Shown here one piece after another: positions 27,498-36,940 of a stretch of 64,000 nucleotides of DNA (position 1 is its first letter; every line of letters starts with the position of its first letter). The stretch comes from CAZRXG01 sp964603985 (GTDB lineage Bacteria > Chloroflexota > Anaerolineae > Aggregatilineales > UBA3940): positions 9,700-73,699 of the forward strand of contig CAZRXG010000020.1 of NCBI GenBank assembly GCA_964603985.1, read 5' to 3'. The position numbers and the translations under genes are program-made. Below the pieces are notes generated by a model, which saw only the letters and a program-made list of their open reading frames with translations, had not been told where the DNA came from and searched no databases.

Positions 27498-28562
27498 ATG
27501 AAGCCAGTTATCACCATTGAGCGGCACTTCCTCAGCCAGCAGCGTCTCTTCCCTGGGGCGAGGGGGGTGTTCACCAACCTGATGTACGACGTTGCGCTGG
27601 CCGCCAAGTTGATCGCACGCGAGACCACGCGGGCGGGCCTGGCGGACATCCTGGGTCGGGCGGGTGAGCGCAACGTGCAGGGCGAGGAACAGCAGAAGCT
27701 CGACGTGTACGCCAACAAGACCATCGTGCGTCTGATGGATCACACCGGGCGGCTGTGCGTGATGGCCTCGGAGGAAAGCGCCGACCCGATCCCCATCCCA
27801 GACGGGTATCCCTGCGGGAACTACGTGCTGCTCTTTGACCCGCTGGATGGCTCGTCGAACATCGACTACAACGTCAGCATCGGGACGATTTTCTCGATCT
27901 ACCGTCGTGTCAGCGAGGGAAGCTCGCCCGGCGGGCTGGTGGATCTGTTGCAGCCGGGATACAGACAGGTGGCGGGCGGGTACGTGATCTACGGATCGAG
28001 CACGATGCTGGTCTACACGACCGGGCAGGGCGTGCACGGCTTCACGCTCGACCCCAGCCTGGGCGAGTTCCTGCTCTCACACTCCGACATCCGCATCCCG
28101 GCGAGGCCCCAGTACTTCAGCATCAATCAGGGCAACTACCCCCACTGGCCGGAGGGGGTGCGGCGCTACGCGGATTGGCTGATCGAGGAAGGAAGCGGCC
28201 AACCGGGCAAGGGGTTGTCGCTGCGGTACATCGGGTCGCTGGTGGCCGACTTCCACCGGACGCTGCTGTCGGGCGGGGTCTTCGCGTACCCCGCCGACAC
28301 GAAAGACCCGTTCAAGCCCTTCGGCAAGCTGCGCCTGGCCTACGAATGCGCGCCGCTGGCCTTCATCGCGGTGCAGGCCGGGGGATACGCCTCGGACGGC
28401 GTCAACCCGATCCTGAAGCTCCAGCCGCACGACCTGCACCAGCGGGTGCCGGTGTTCATCGGCAACCGGGATCTGGTCGAGAAGGCGGAGGAGCTTATCG
28501 CGCAGCACGACCAGGAGTGGATCGCGCGCTACCGGGAATACGTCGGGCCGGTGGAAGCGTAA
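27498..28562 (+). CDS. fbp: Class I fructose-1,6-bisphosphatase
   Basis: This 354-residue gluconeogenic enzyme hydrolyses fructose 1,6-bisphosphate to fructose 6-phosphate. The metal site FDPLDGSSNID is at residues 113-123, with ASEES before it (Glu ligands) and the substrate-binding KLRLAYECAPLAFI near the C-terminus. Length is normal. GAGGGAAAA lies upstream of the ATG, and the 38-nt gap after cdsA suggests read-through from the frr operon. Confidence 0.96.
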   Translation: MKPVITIERHFLSQQRLFPGARGVFTNLMYDVALAAKLIARETTRAGLADILGRAGERNVQGEEQQKLDVYANKTIVRLMDHTGRLCVMASEESADPIPIPDGYPCGNYVLLFDPLDGSSNIDYNVSIGTIFSIYRRVSEGSSPGGLVDLLQPGYRQVAGGYVIYGSSTMLVYTTGQGVHGFTLDPSLGEFLLSHSDIRIPARPQYFSINQGNYPHWPEGVRRYADWLIEEGSGQPGKGLSLRYIGSLVADFHRTLLSGGVFAYPADTKDPFKPFGKLRLAYECAPLAFIAVQAGGYASDGVNPILKLQPHDLHQRVPVFIGNRDLVEKAEELIAQHDQEWIARYREYVGPVEA

Positions 28563-28590
28563 GCCTGCCGGGCTGCCTGCAAGATTGGTG

Positions 28591-29565
28591 TCAGCGCATC
28601 GTAGGCCATGCTTCCATGACGATTGGCCTCAAATTCGCCTCAATCTGCTCTCGCTGTGGCTCTAGGAAAGGCGGCAGCGCCAGCTTCTCCCCCAATGTCT
28701 CCAGGTCTTCGTCCGTCGCAAAGCCCGGCCCATCCGTCGCGATCTCGAACAGGATGCCGTTTGAGATGCGGAAGTAGATCGACCGAAAGTAGAAGCGGTC
28801 GATCACGGGCGAGATACGCAGTCCGGCACGCGTCACACGGTCGAGCCAGTACTGCTGCTCCTCATCATCCGCCACACGAAAAGCGACGTGATGCACGCCA
28901 CCGGCCCCCAGCAGCGCTCTTGGCCGATCCGGCTCTTCGACCACCCAGAGCTCGCGGCCTGGGCCACCCTCGCCGGTCTCGTAGATTGTAACGTTTAGCC
29001 CATCGGGGTGCTGCGCCTGCCGCGTCCGGCGGAACTGAAGGGCCTGTGTCAGGATCGGATCAATCCGATCAAGCGCGGGCACCGACAACGTGACCGCGTA
29101 AAAGCCGCGAAGGGCGTGCTCGGCGGGAACGTCGCTTCCATCCCAGACCTCACCCTCGAAAACAGCGCCGCCGTCGTCCACCAGCATCAGGCGCTGGCCT
29201 TCCGGATCTTCGAAGCGCAGCACCGCGCGCCCCGCAAAAGACTCAATTCCCGGGTGGTCAATTCCGTGTTCGGTTAGCCGCTGCCCCCAGTATTCCAGAG
29301 CTTCGCGACCGTTGACGCGGAAGGCGGTTGCTGCAATGCTGTCTGTCCCCCGGCGATCCGGCCCCACGTGCGGCCAGTCGAAGAAGGTCATATCGGTGCC
29401 CGGACTGCCGAGCTTATCCGCGTAGAACAGGTGATAGGCACTGACATCGTCCTGGTTGACGGACTTCTTCACCAGCCGCAGCCCCAGCACCCTGGTGTAG
29501 AAATCCGCGTTCGGCCCGATCTGAGCCGTGACAGCCGTCACGTGGTGGATGCCGTTCAAATTCAT
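28591..29565 (-). CDS. Ring-cleaving dioxygenase of the glyoxalase/VOC fold (MhqO/PcpA-like)
   Basis: This 324-residue protein is built of two VOC modules. Candidate Fe(II) ligands are the His of GIHHVTAV (N-terminal), the His of GVHHVAFRV and the Glu of GILFEIATDGPG in the second half. Homologues cleave hydroquinones or catechol-like rings, or protect against quinones in Bacillus (MhqO). ATG 29565 follows GAGGGGGACGT; the frame extends further upstream without a good site. The substrate is unproven. It is co-directional with the OsmC gene 195 nt upstream. Confidence 0.87.
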   Translation of the reverse strand: MNLNGIHHVTAVTAQIGPNADFYTRVLGLRLVKKSVNQDDVSAYHLFYADKLGSPGTDMTFFDWPHVGPDRRGTDSIAATAFRVNGREALEYWGQRLTEHGIDHPGIESFAGRAVLRFEDPEGQRLMLVDDGGAVFEGEVWDGSDVPAEHALRGFYAVTLSVPALDRIDPILTQALQFRRTRQAQHPDGLNVTIYETGEGGPGRELWVVEEPDRPRALLGAGGVHHVAFRVADDEEQQYWLDRVTRAGLRISPVIDRFYFRSIYFRISNGILFEIATDGPGFATDEDLETLGEKLALPPFLEPQREQIEANLRPIVMEAWPTMR

Positions 29566-29760
29566 ACGTCCCCCTCTGAGCCAACGGAGATAGTTAAAAT
29601 TCAAATTGTTTGGCATAAAATAGCTTAGCCGGTGCCATCAGGCTTTTCAAGCATGCAGGATTAGAAATCCGTAAATACCTCAATTGGGGGAGGATGATGC
29701 CGGTAAAAAGACGGAGAGCGGCACCCGCGTGGATGCCGCTCTGCGCGTTGGAGAGTATAC

Positions 29761-30177
29761 TCAGCCGAATGATTCGATCCTCACCGGGGTATCCTCCGGC
29801 TCATGGACTGACGTATACACACTGAAGGCCGGAGGGCTTTCCAGGTGCTTTTTGACGGCGCACAGGTTGGCGCTGCGAATGACGGCGTCCTTATACTTCT
29901 CCGGGAAGTCGGGGGGAAGCTGGATGTCCAGCTCGATCTGGTCGATCATGCGCGTCAGGGGGTCAACCGACATCCGCTGGATGATGCGGATATCGTCGGT
30001 GGGCAGGCCGCGCTGCTCGCAGAAGCTCAGAACGTAGATCCCGGCGCAGGTGCCGATTGAGGCGAGAAAGAGACCAAAGGGGGCCGGGGCGGTGCCGTTC
30101 TGGTCGGTTTTGATGACCATGTTGCCTGTTATCGCGTCGACGCGCTGGCCGCCGGGGAAGACAATTTGCATTTCCAT
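29761..30177 (-). CDS. OsmC/Ohr-family protein
   Basis: This 138-residue protein has the OsmC fold with the two redox-type cysteines in GTCAGIYV and ANLCAVKKH. OsmC and Ohr proteins reduce organic hydroperoxides using paired cysteines; several uncharacterised YhfA-like members have the same layout, and this one is closer to that type. It may protect against oxidised products together with the downstream ring-cleaving dioxygenase, but that link is only by position. Confidence 0.87.
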   Translation of the reverse strand: MEMQIVFPGGQRVDAITGNMVIKTDQNGTAPAPFGLFLASIGTCAGIYVLSFCEQRGLPTDDIRIIQRMSVDPLTRMIDQIELDIQLPPDFPEKYKDAVIRSANLCAVKKHLESPPAFSVYTSVHEPEDTPVRIESFG

Positions 30178-30388
30178 AAGCTGTGTTCTGTCCTTTTCGT
30201 GATGTTTTTTTCCAATACCGGCAGGCTTGTCTGGCCTGCTTACCTATGGTTGGATGCAGGGGGGAGAGAAAGGATTCGCCTGCCCGGCTTAACCTGTCCC
30301 GGCGGAGGGTGCCCTCTCAGATACCTTCTGCGTGCCGTACCGAAGTTTCGCCGAGTTGGCATGCGAAGGCAAAACTCCGGGGAACTAT

Positions 30389-32314
30389 TCAGACCTCTGT
30401 GTGAAGGTCCATCGATGGAGTAAGTTTCTTGCGGAAAGCGGCAACCTCCGGCCCGTTGATGGCGAGTGCCAGGACACGCCCGTGATCGGAGATGACCAGC
30501 TTCTGCTGCTTCCAACGCCTGACCACCTGCTCCGCGCCCCCATCCTGCCGGGCAAGCGTCTGTGCCTCGCCGGGGTGAGCCTGGCCGAACCTGCCGACCA
30601 GTGTTCTCTCGGTCGTGGCCGCGTCCAGAAAGAGGTACAGGACTGCCTGAGCAGGGGTGAGGTCATAGGTTGTGGCTGCGCCGTAACGGGTATCCCGGAT
30701 CTCAGCCGCGCCGTCCGCTGCCATGTGAAATTCGAGCGTTGCCCTTCGTACCCGCGCCAGCAGCCATTCCCTGTACACCTCTTTAACCGGGACGGCGCAC
30801 GCCTCGCGCGGCACGTCGTCCGCTATTGCATAGTCGTGCAGGTAGACAAGGTCGTTCAAAACAGCTTCCGGCACAGGGAAGATGTGCTGGTACAGAGGGT
30901 GAGCGCCCAGATACTCTATCCCGAACGCCTCCGGTTGCTCGAAGTAGGGGCTGAATCTGGCCAGGTGCCATGAGCAGACGCGAACGGGCGCACTCAGGTG
31001 GAACAACAGCCGCATCTTTTCGGCCAGCCGCGCGTACACTTCGGGACTCTCGCCGGGGAACCCGTACAGCAGATTCCAGACGGCCTTGATGCCCAACTCC
31101 TTGCACCACTTCAGAAGCTGGATGTTTTGCAGCGGTGATACCCCTTTGTGCATGAGCCTGAGCGGTTCCAGGTCCAGGCTTTCGATCCCCGGCTGGATCC
31201 ACCGCACCCCCGACGCGGCCAGCATCTCAACCTCTGAGCGAGTCAGGTTGGATTTGGTCTCATAGAACAGCTTCCACCTGTGCCCCCGGCGGATGATCTC
31301 AGGCAGGGGAGTCTCGGACAGGGGCGGCATGTTCAGGTCAACGGCGAAGAAGCGGGTGATCCCGTATCGCTCCGCCCAATCCTCAAGCTCGGCCAACACG
31401 GGCTCCGGCTCCCAGACTCTGTACCGCATGATATCGTGCAGACCGCAGAAGGTGCACTGCACCTTTTCACCGTACCAGCAGCCCCGGCTGCTCTCGAAGG
31501 GTAGCCAGACTACGACCCGATCCTGCAAACCCAACCGCTCCAGCCGTTCGAAGTAGGCATCGTAGCGCAGCGGAGGACGCTCCCTATGCGCGGTGTAAAG
31601 CTCGCCGGGCGGGCTGTCGATCACCTCACCCCCGTCCTCCCGCCAACTGATCCCCGGTATGCCATCGTGGCCCTGTTGGCCCGCAATCCGGCGCACCAGT
31701 TCCGGGAAGACCGGCTCACCCTCCACCCGAACGACCACGTCCACGTAGGGGCAGACCCGCAGGATGGCCGGTCCCATCGGCCCGGCGCAGCTTGCCCCGC
31801 CGAAGACAATTGCGATCCCCGGATGGCGCTTCTTGATCAGGCGGGCCAGCGCCATCGAGGGGGCCAATTGATTTGCCGAGATCGTAAACCCGATAGCGCA
31901 GTAGCGGGACCAATCCGTTCCCTCGGCAGCCTCTTTCAGGAAGTCGCCCGTCGCCGAGATGACTTCGTCCAGCCGTTCTTCGGAGATGTCCAGGGATAGG
32001 CCGAATAGATCGGGAACACGCCGGGGACGGTGCGCGCGAAACTCGGCCAGCCAGTCACCCGTCTCTGGGCCGAAGTAGTGTTGTGCGAAGAGCCACTCTG
32101 CGACGCTCCCCTTCGAGAGGTCTTTGGCCCCCAGAAAATGGTAGAGCGTCAGGCCAATGCGTTCCGCATAATCCAGATAGAGCTCATGTGACTCAGATGC
32201 GATCCCGTGCTGCTGCAGTGCTGCCGCCAACACCGCAAGCTGGATCGAGGGCATTGAACACTGGCTCCAGGGCATGCTTACCAACCCGACCCGAAGGCTG
32301 TCATCGTTTTTCAT
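30389..32314 (-). CDS. Cobalamin-binding radical SAM protein of the RiPP maturation type (rSAM 1 / C-methyltransferase-like)
   Basis: This 641-residue protein starts VGLVSMPW...PSIQLA, has a B12-binding Rossmann half (to about 215), then the radical SAM core. The core carries FESSRGCWYGEKVQCTFCGL, a CX7CX2C cluster site (Cys279, Cys287, Cys290) unlike the usual CX3CX2C. This N-terminus and cluster pattern are typical of the ribosomal-peptide maturation radical SAM protein 1 family, which modifies peptide precursors. The C-terminal part (RDTRYG, then a short domain) also fits. The ATG at 32314 is chosen because AGGTGAG precedes it; the frame continues upstream through an IS relic. No convincing precursor peptide gene is seen nearby. 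Confidence 0.85.
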   Translation of the reverse strand: MKNDDSLRVGLVSMPWSQCSMPSIQLAVLAAALQQHGIASESHELYLDYAERIGLTLYHFLGAKDLSKGSVAEWLFAQHYFGPETGDWLAEFRAHRPRRVPDLFGLSLDISEERLDEVISATGDFLKEAAEGTDWSRYCAIGFTISANQLAPSMALARLIKKRHPGIAIVFGGASCAGPMGPAILRVCPYVDVVVRVEGEPVFPELVRRIAGQQGHDGIPGISWREDGGEVIDSPPGELYTAHRERPPLRYDAYFERLERLGLQDRVVVWLPFESSRGCWYGEKVQCTFCGLHDIMRYRVWEPEPVLAELEDWAERYGITRFFAVDLNMPPLSETPLPEIIRRGHRWKLFYETKSNLTRSEVEMLAASGVRWIQPGIESLDLEPLRLMHKGVSPLQNIQLLKWCKELGIKAVWNLLYGFPGESPEVYARLAEKMRLLFHLSAPVRVCSWHLARFSPYFEQPEAFGIEYLGAHPLYQHIFPVPEAVLNDLVYLHDYAIADDVPREACAVPVKEVYREWLLARVRRATLEFHMAADGAAEIRDTRYGAATTYDLTPAQAVLYLFLDAATTERTLVGRFGQAHPGEAQTLARQDGGAEQVVRRWKQQKLVISDHGRVLALAINGPEVAAFRKKLTPSMDLHTEV

Positions 32315-32424
32315 TGACTCACCTGGCCTGATGTGCACCTCGGCACGGGCGCCGCTTCGCCACTCAACCCGACTTTCACTATACCTGTGCTGTTTCAGGC
32401 AAGTTAGTGAACGGCAAACCTCAA

Positions 32425-32565
32425 AATCCCTAACCACTACCAGAGGTAGTGGCTTCTCCGGGATTTTGTCCCTTCGGGAACCGGTTTGCTTGGGCACTCC
32501 ATCAGGGCTTCGCCCTGCGGAGCCTTCGGCTCCGGCCATTCCTCCCCCACCACAGGTGGGGGCTT
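32425..32565 (-). mobile_element. IS200/IS605-like right-end relic (possible omega-RNA remnant)
   Basis: Five short hairpins follow one another: 32434-32452 (CCACTACC/GGTAGTGG), a weak GTCCC/GGGA near 32469, 32503-32517 (CAGGGC/GCCCTG), 32518-32534 (CGGAGCC/GGCTCCG) and 32544-32562 (CCCCCACC/GGTGGGGG). On the minus strand the outer two read GAAGCC plus a hairpin with a 3-nt loop, the style of tnpB-element right ends and their guide-RNA scaffolds. No tnpA or tnpB coding sequence is present. The alternative is a REP-like intergenic repeat. It fills most of the 347-nt gap 32315-32661. Confidence 0.5.
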
Positions 32566-32661
32566 CCTGGAAATGGAGTGAAAGTCCAGTATCACATTTA
32601 TTCAGCGCGCGATGCCTTGTTTTGCCTCAATCCCCCCCGGCAGGGCGCAATGAGAGGAAAT

Positions 32662-34191
32662 TCAATCCCCCTGCTCCGATGGACTGGAGATGGACCTGGC
32701 TGTTTTGCGCCCCCGGACTATTGCCCAGGCAGCGACTACTACAAACCCAACTATGGTCAGCCAACCGAACAGATCACCGACAATGGAGTAAATGGTGAAA
32801 ACGCCCCGGGTAGGCACCTGGGCCACCATCACCCATTCGCTGGCTGTGAAGTGATCCATCGACGCCAGCACCCGCCCGTAGGGGTCCGACACAATCGACA
32901 GGCCGTTGTCGGCGTGTCTGATCACCGAGACGCCGTTTTCGATGGCTCGGAAGACTGCCATTTGGGCGTGCATCGGATCAGCCGCGCGGAATTCGAGACT
33001 GGGTGACAGCAGGATGTCGGTGCCATTGCGGCCCGCCTGGCTGACGGTTATGGGAAAGTCCGTATCCCAACAGATCACGCCTGACAGTGTACCGAACGGG
33101 GTTTCGACCGTGCGCAGTATGCCATCGCCGGGCAGGGAGCCCTCAATCGAGCTTCCTCCGTACTTGTAGTGTTCTATCACAATGTCGCCTGCGGGATCGA
33201 TGACAATGAGCTTGTTCTCAAAAGGATGCTCATCCTGGTGAACCGTACCCATCGACATGGCTAGGTAAATACCTTCCTGGCGAGCCACTTCCTGACCCCG
33301 GGTGATCAGCGTTGCCTCGTCCTCGGCGGCCACCATTGCTGCCATTTCCGGCCAGAGGACAATCTGTGCCCCGGCTTGGGCCTCACGGATCGTTCCCTCA
33401 AGGTAGCGCTCGTAACGGTCGGTCGCCATCTGACGAAAAGCGTCCCAGTCCGTATTCCTGGTCTGCATCAGTTCACTCTGTTCCGCCCGAAAATCAACCG
33501 CGGTGAAGGAGTGCACCCGAACGGTGCCAGGCTGGGGGTGGGAGAAGGCCAACCGGGCACCGCCGAAGACCATCACCGCCAGCATGATACCGGCGTAGAG
33601 CGCGAGACCGCGCCGGATTTCGGGCCAGGAAAAAGAGTGCTCCCAGGCCCAGTTGACGATCGGGGCGAACCAGTTCGCCAGGAAGGTCAAGCCCCACATC
33701 CCGGTGACCGACAGCAATTGCATAAAGGCCAGGTTGCCGTAATAGACATAGGCCTGCGACCCAAAGCTGCCCAGCGGGCTGGTCGTCATACTGAGGAAGT
33801 CCATCGCCGTCAGTGCCAGGGGGAAGATCAGCGTGGCGGCAAAGCCCTTCAGCCGGGGTGCCAGCAACCGGTCGGCCAGGTAAGGCAGGCCACCGATCAG
33901 CAGCGTGTTGATCGCCAACGTGACGAGAGCGACTGGCAGTGGCATCCCAAACCCAATTATGTCCAACCAGGTGATCACGCCCGTCACGTAGGTCGCGAGC
34001 CAGACCAGGATGAGTCCTCGAAAGACCTTCTGCGTGCGCATAAAGCGAATCATGAACACCGTTCCCAGCCAGGCAGTCAGGGGGATGGTCCACTTTCCAC
34101 TGGAAAACAGCGACAGCAGTGTTCCGATCGCCAGCCAGAGATAGGACCAGCGATCCGACGACCCTGTGATCTGCGAGCCTTGCTTGGTCAT
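32662..34191 (-). CDS. Apolipoprotein N-acyltransferase-like protein (Lnt / CN hydrolase)
   Basis: This 509-residue protein has about six N-terminal membrane helices (to residue 215) and a periplasmic nitrilase domain with the catalytic triad: Glu in LWPEMAA, Lys in EHYKYGG and Cys in GVICWDTDFP. A final helix lies near the C-terminus. Lnt adds the third acyl chain to lipoproteins, and lipoproteins are common in this window. Start supported by AAGGAGGAG. Because Lnt is best known from Gram-negatives, a different amide-forming role is possible. Confidence 0.82.
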   Translation of the reverse strand: MTKQGSQITGSSDRWSYLWLAIGTLLSLFSSGKWTIPLTAWLGTVFMIRFMRTQKVFRGLILVWLATYVTGVITWLDIIGFGMPLPVALVTLAINTLLIGGLPYLADRLLAPRLKGFAATLIFPLALTAMDFLSMTTSPLGSFGSQAYVYYGNLAFMQLLSVTGMWGLTFLANWFAPIVNWAWEHSFSWPEIRRGLALYAGIMLAVMVFGGARLAFSHPQPGTVRVHSFTAVDFRAEQSELMQTRNTDWDAFRQMATDRYERYLEGTIREAQAGAQIVLWPEMAAMVAAEDEATLITRGQEVARQEGIYLAMSMGTVHQDEHPFENKLIVIDPAGDIVIEHYKYGGSSIEGSLPGDGILRTVETPFGTLSGVICWDTDFPITVSQAGRNGTDILLSPSLEFRAADPMHAQMAVFRAIENGVSVIRHADNGLSIVSDPYGRVLASMDHFTASEWVMVAQVPTRGVFTIYSIVGDLFGWLTIVGFVVVAAWAIVRGRKTARSISSPSEQGD

Positions 34192-34417
34192 GATTCTCCT
34201 CCTTGGCTATTTCAGGTAGGGTAATTGCGAAGTAGGGCAGAGAGTTTCCCCGCCCTTCGCGCTCGCATGAGACTCGTGTGATGCTCCACCCGGGGGCTTG
34301 CGACGATGACGAGGCGGAGCACCACTCCCATTCTATCACGATATGGGAATTCGTCCCCGGCGGGTCACGGGAGTGTACCCTCTCGTTATGTCAGGCTGGC
34401 GACAGGCCGAAGGTTGA

Positions 34418-36079
34418 TCAGTCGGGGCAGCGGGCTTCCTCGCCGCCGAAGACGACGTACTCGCGGACGGCCTGCCAGCGCTCCGCCTCAACGAGGGGGA
34501 CGGGTTCGCCACCGGAGAGCACGGCCACCACTTCGTACCCGGCAATGGTCTGGCCGTCCGGCGTGCAGATGGGCAGCAGGCCCAGGTCGGCGATGCGGGC
34601 GTCGCCCGGATCAACGACGAAGACCTGGGGGCGGTTTTCGACCAGGGCATCGGGCGTCAGGTCTGGGGCGGCGTCGGCCCAGGCCCGGTAGTAGGGTTCG
34701 GGGCCGGGGGGCGGACTGACTTCCTGGGGGGCGATGACCACCAGGCCGGGGGCCAGGTCTTCGGCGAAGGCGAGGTAGCGCAGCGCCCAGCTATAGTAGA
34801 AGGCGGTCGAGTGGGGGTGGGGCATCAGGAGCCAGGCTCCCGGCTCGGCGTGCGAAAGCAGGATGCGCCCGTTGACTTGGTAGGCAGTCTCGCCGCTCCG
34901 GTCGACGAGCGGCAGGTTGAAGGCCGCGATGATGACCATCGAGAGCAGTGCCGTGCCCGTCAGCGCGGTCAGATAGATGCGCCGGAGCAGGGCCGTATTG
35001 CCGGAAAGCAGGCGCTCGACGTGGGGGGCGGTCAGCTCCCACAGGCGCAGCGCCCCGAAGGCCACCAGCGGCGCGAAGATGACGTAGACCGGCGTCAGGA
35101 AGTCGTGCCAGTCGGGGATGGCGTAGCCCATCACGAAGACATACTCGGCCAGCAGACCGGCGATCAGGAACCAGGCCAGCTTGCGCTGCCGCCGGAACAT
35201 TTCCCACACCCCGACGACGCCCAGCGCGTAGCCCCAGGGCATGAACTGTGCGTTCCACTGCCCGATGGACTCCGGCAGGCGGGCCGCCACCTCGCGGCGC
35301 GGCAGAGCGAACATCTGCGCCTTGAAGGGGCCGCCGGTCAGGTAGGTGGGCAGGGCAGCAACTGAGGGGCAGTAGTTGCAGAAGGGCGGGTTGGCAGCCA
35401 CACGCAGTGGGATGACCAGGTATTGCAGCGCGGCCAGCACGACGATGGCGAGCGTGATCAGCAGGTTGCGCGGGCGGAGGAGCATCGAGCGGTCGGTGAT
35501 CCAGACGATGTAGACGAAGGCCGGGAGCAGCAGGATCATGCTGACGTGGTTGCCAAAGCTCAGCGCATAGACGGCAGCCGCCGCCCAGTAGGTGGCCGGT
35601 CTGCGTGTCTGGTGCCAGGCGACCAACAGGTACATCACCAGCGCCACATAGAGGGCGTTGGGCGTGTAAAGCTCGGCGACGCTGGCCTGATACCAGAATC
35701 GCACCGCCAGCGCCAGGCTGAGGCTGGCGTAGCTGCTGGCGATCAGATTGCGCGTCAGACGGTAGGCCAGCAGGTGGATCACGCCGACCGTCGCCGCCGC
35801 GCACAGGGCGGACAGCAGGTTGAGGCGGTAGGCCATGCTGGGGCCGGGGAGGGCGTGCATCGCCAGCTTGCCCAGCACGAGGTACTGCGGGCTGCCGGGC
35901 GGGTGGATCACGCCGTTCACCAGCGCCGCGATCTGAAGCTCCATGCTGTCCAGCGACGGCCCGACGCCGGGGTGGAGCGTGCGCAGGTACAGGCCCAGCG
36001 ACAGGAGCGTGACGGCCAGCGCAGAAAACAGAACGACAGGTGTCAAGCGTGTGTGCTCATTTTGCTCGGTTTCAGGCAC
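34418..36079 (-). CDS. DUF2723-family polytopic membrane protein, glycosyltransferase-like
   Basis: This 553-residue protein has about ten membrane helices and the DUF2723 N-terminal pattern, with SLDSMELQIAALVNGVIHPP near residue 55. Acidic residues in that first loop (LDSMELQ) resemble GT-C glycosyltransferases, and relatives include O-mannosyltransferase-like proteins (TMEM260). I infer a lipid-linked sugar transferase at the membrane. A GTG start at 36079 is preferred since GGAGGCGTTCT precedes it; a TTG at 36148 has no ribosome site. Confidence 0.8.
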   Translation of the reverse strand: MPETEQNEHTRLTPVVLFSALAVTLLSLGLYLRTLHPGVGPSLDSMELQIAALVNGVIHPPGSPQYLVLGKLAMHALPGPSMAYRLNLLSALCAAATVGVIHLLAYRLTRNLIASSYASLSLALAVRFWYQASVAELYTPNALYVALVMYLLVAWHQTRRPATYWAAAAVYALSFGNHVSMILLLPAFVYIVWITDRSMLLRPRNLLITLAIVVLAALQYLVIPLRVAANPPFCNYCPSVAALPTYLTGGPFKAQMFALPRREVAARLPESIGQWNAQFMPWGYALGVVGVWEMFRRQRKLAWFLIAGLLAEYVFVMGYAIPDWHDFLTPVYVIFAPLVAFGALRLWELTAPHVERLLSGNTALLRRIYLTALTGTALLSMVIIAAFNLPLVDRSGETAYQVNGRILLSHAEPGAWLLMPHPHSTAFYYSWALRYLAFAEDLAPGLVVIAPQEVSPPPGPEPYYRAWADAAPDLTPDALVENRPQVFVVDPGDARIADLGLLPICTPDGQTIAGYEVVAVLSGGEPVPLVEAERWQAVREYVVFGGEEARCPD

Positions 36080-36151
36080 AGAACGCCTCCGGTGGGTTGG
36101 TGTCCGATCAACGAGGGGAATTGTGCCGCGTGTCTGAGGGATCGGCAAACG

Positions 36152-36874
36152 CTAGAGCAGTGTCCACGCGGCGGCGTCCAACACCTGGCCGACCGAGTAG
36201 GCGATCAACATCTGGCCGCCGCTGTAGATGATCCACACGATGTCGCGCAGCAGGGGGGTGCCGCGCTTGCGGATCAACGACCGGGCGAGGAGCACGTCCG
36301 AAGCGGCGAAGAGGATGATGCCCAACGCCAGGGTGAGCAGCGCGCCCGACTCGACGGTCAGGTCGATGGCGAGGCCGGTTGTGATGAGCAGCAGGACGCC
36401 GTAAACCAGACTGCCGGTGTTCAGCGTCCGGCTGCCGGTGGGATTGTAGACCAGCGCCCGCCACGCGATCACGGCCAGAGCCGCGCTGACGACGGCGGCG
36501 ATGAGCGGGCCGGGACCTGCCAGCGCGTAGGTGCGGCGCGCCACCAGCATGGCGGCGATGTAGAAAAGGTGCCCTACCCCGAACACACCCATGGCGGCGA
36601 TCTCCGTCCGCCGGAGGGGGAAGACATCGGCCAGGATCAGGTCGCCGACCGCGCCCGCGACCAGGCCCGCCACGATCAGGTACGCAGCGGTGGCATGGTG
36701 GACGTCGGGCATGAAGAACCAGTGCAGCGCCAGCGCCAGCGTGGCGGCGATCATCACCAGCTTGGCCCACAGGGGCAGGCGGCGGGTGCCGTCGGCTTTT
36801 GGCTCCTTGAAGGCCGTGCCGAGGACGTAGGCGATGGCCCACACGACCACCAGCACGATCAGGAAAAGGCTCAT
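36152..36874 (-). CDS. YhhN/TMEM86-family membrane protein (lysoplasmalogenase-like)
   Basis: This 240-residue protein has about eight membrane helices. Family motifs seen are GDLILADVFPL, GVGHLFYIAAM and FAASDVLLARS, the conserved Asp-containing segments of the YhhN family. Characterised mammalian members hydrolyse lysoplasmalogens; the bacterial role is not established. GGGAGGAGC lies before the ATG. It lies 72 nt upstream of the DUF2723 gene and is probably cotranscribed with it. Confidence 0.85.
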   Translation of the reverse strand: MSLFLIVLVVVWAIAYVLGTAFKEPKADGTRRLPLWAKLVMIAATLALALHWFFMPDVHHATAAYLIVAGLVAGAVGDLILADVFPLRRTEIAAMGVFGVGHLFYIAAMLVARRTYALAGPGPLIAAVVSAALAVIAWRALVYNPTGSRTLNTGSLVYGVLLLITTGLAIDLTVESGALLTLALGIILFAASDVLLARSLIRKRGTPLLRDIVWIIYSGGQMLIAYSVGQVLDAAAWTLL

Positions 36875-36940
36875 CGTAGCTCCTCCCGAGAAAAGGCTGA
36901 GACACTGACTTCGGAGGCGGTCCTTCCTCCCTACGCGAGT

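Noticed and set aside
30240..30515. A 91-codon minus-strand frame as a RiPP precursor for the radical SAM enzyme
   Set aside because: It overlaps the end of the enzyme gene in another frame, has no leader-like sequence or core, and is best explained as a shadow.
32312..32539. A longer N-terminus (75 more residues) for the radical SAM enzyme
   Set aside because: The extension reads through the hairpin relic and lacks family similarity; the start at 32314 has a ribosome site and the family N-terminus.
34192..34417. Possible terminator in the gap between the DUF2723 and Lnt-like genes
   Set aside because: Only a loose GCTCC/GGAGC pairing across about 35 nt and no T-run on either strand.
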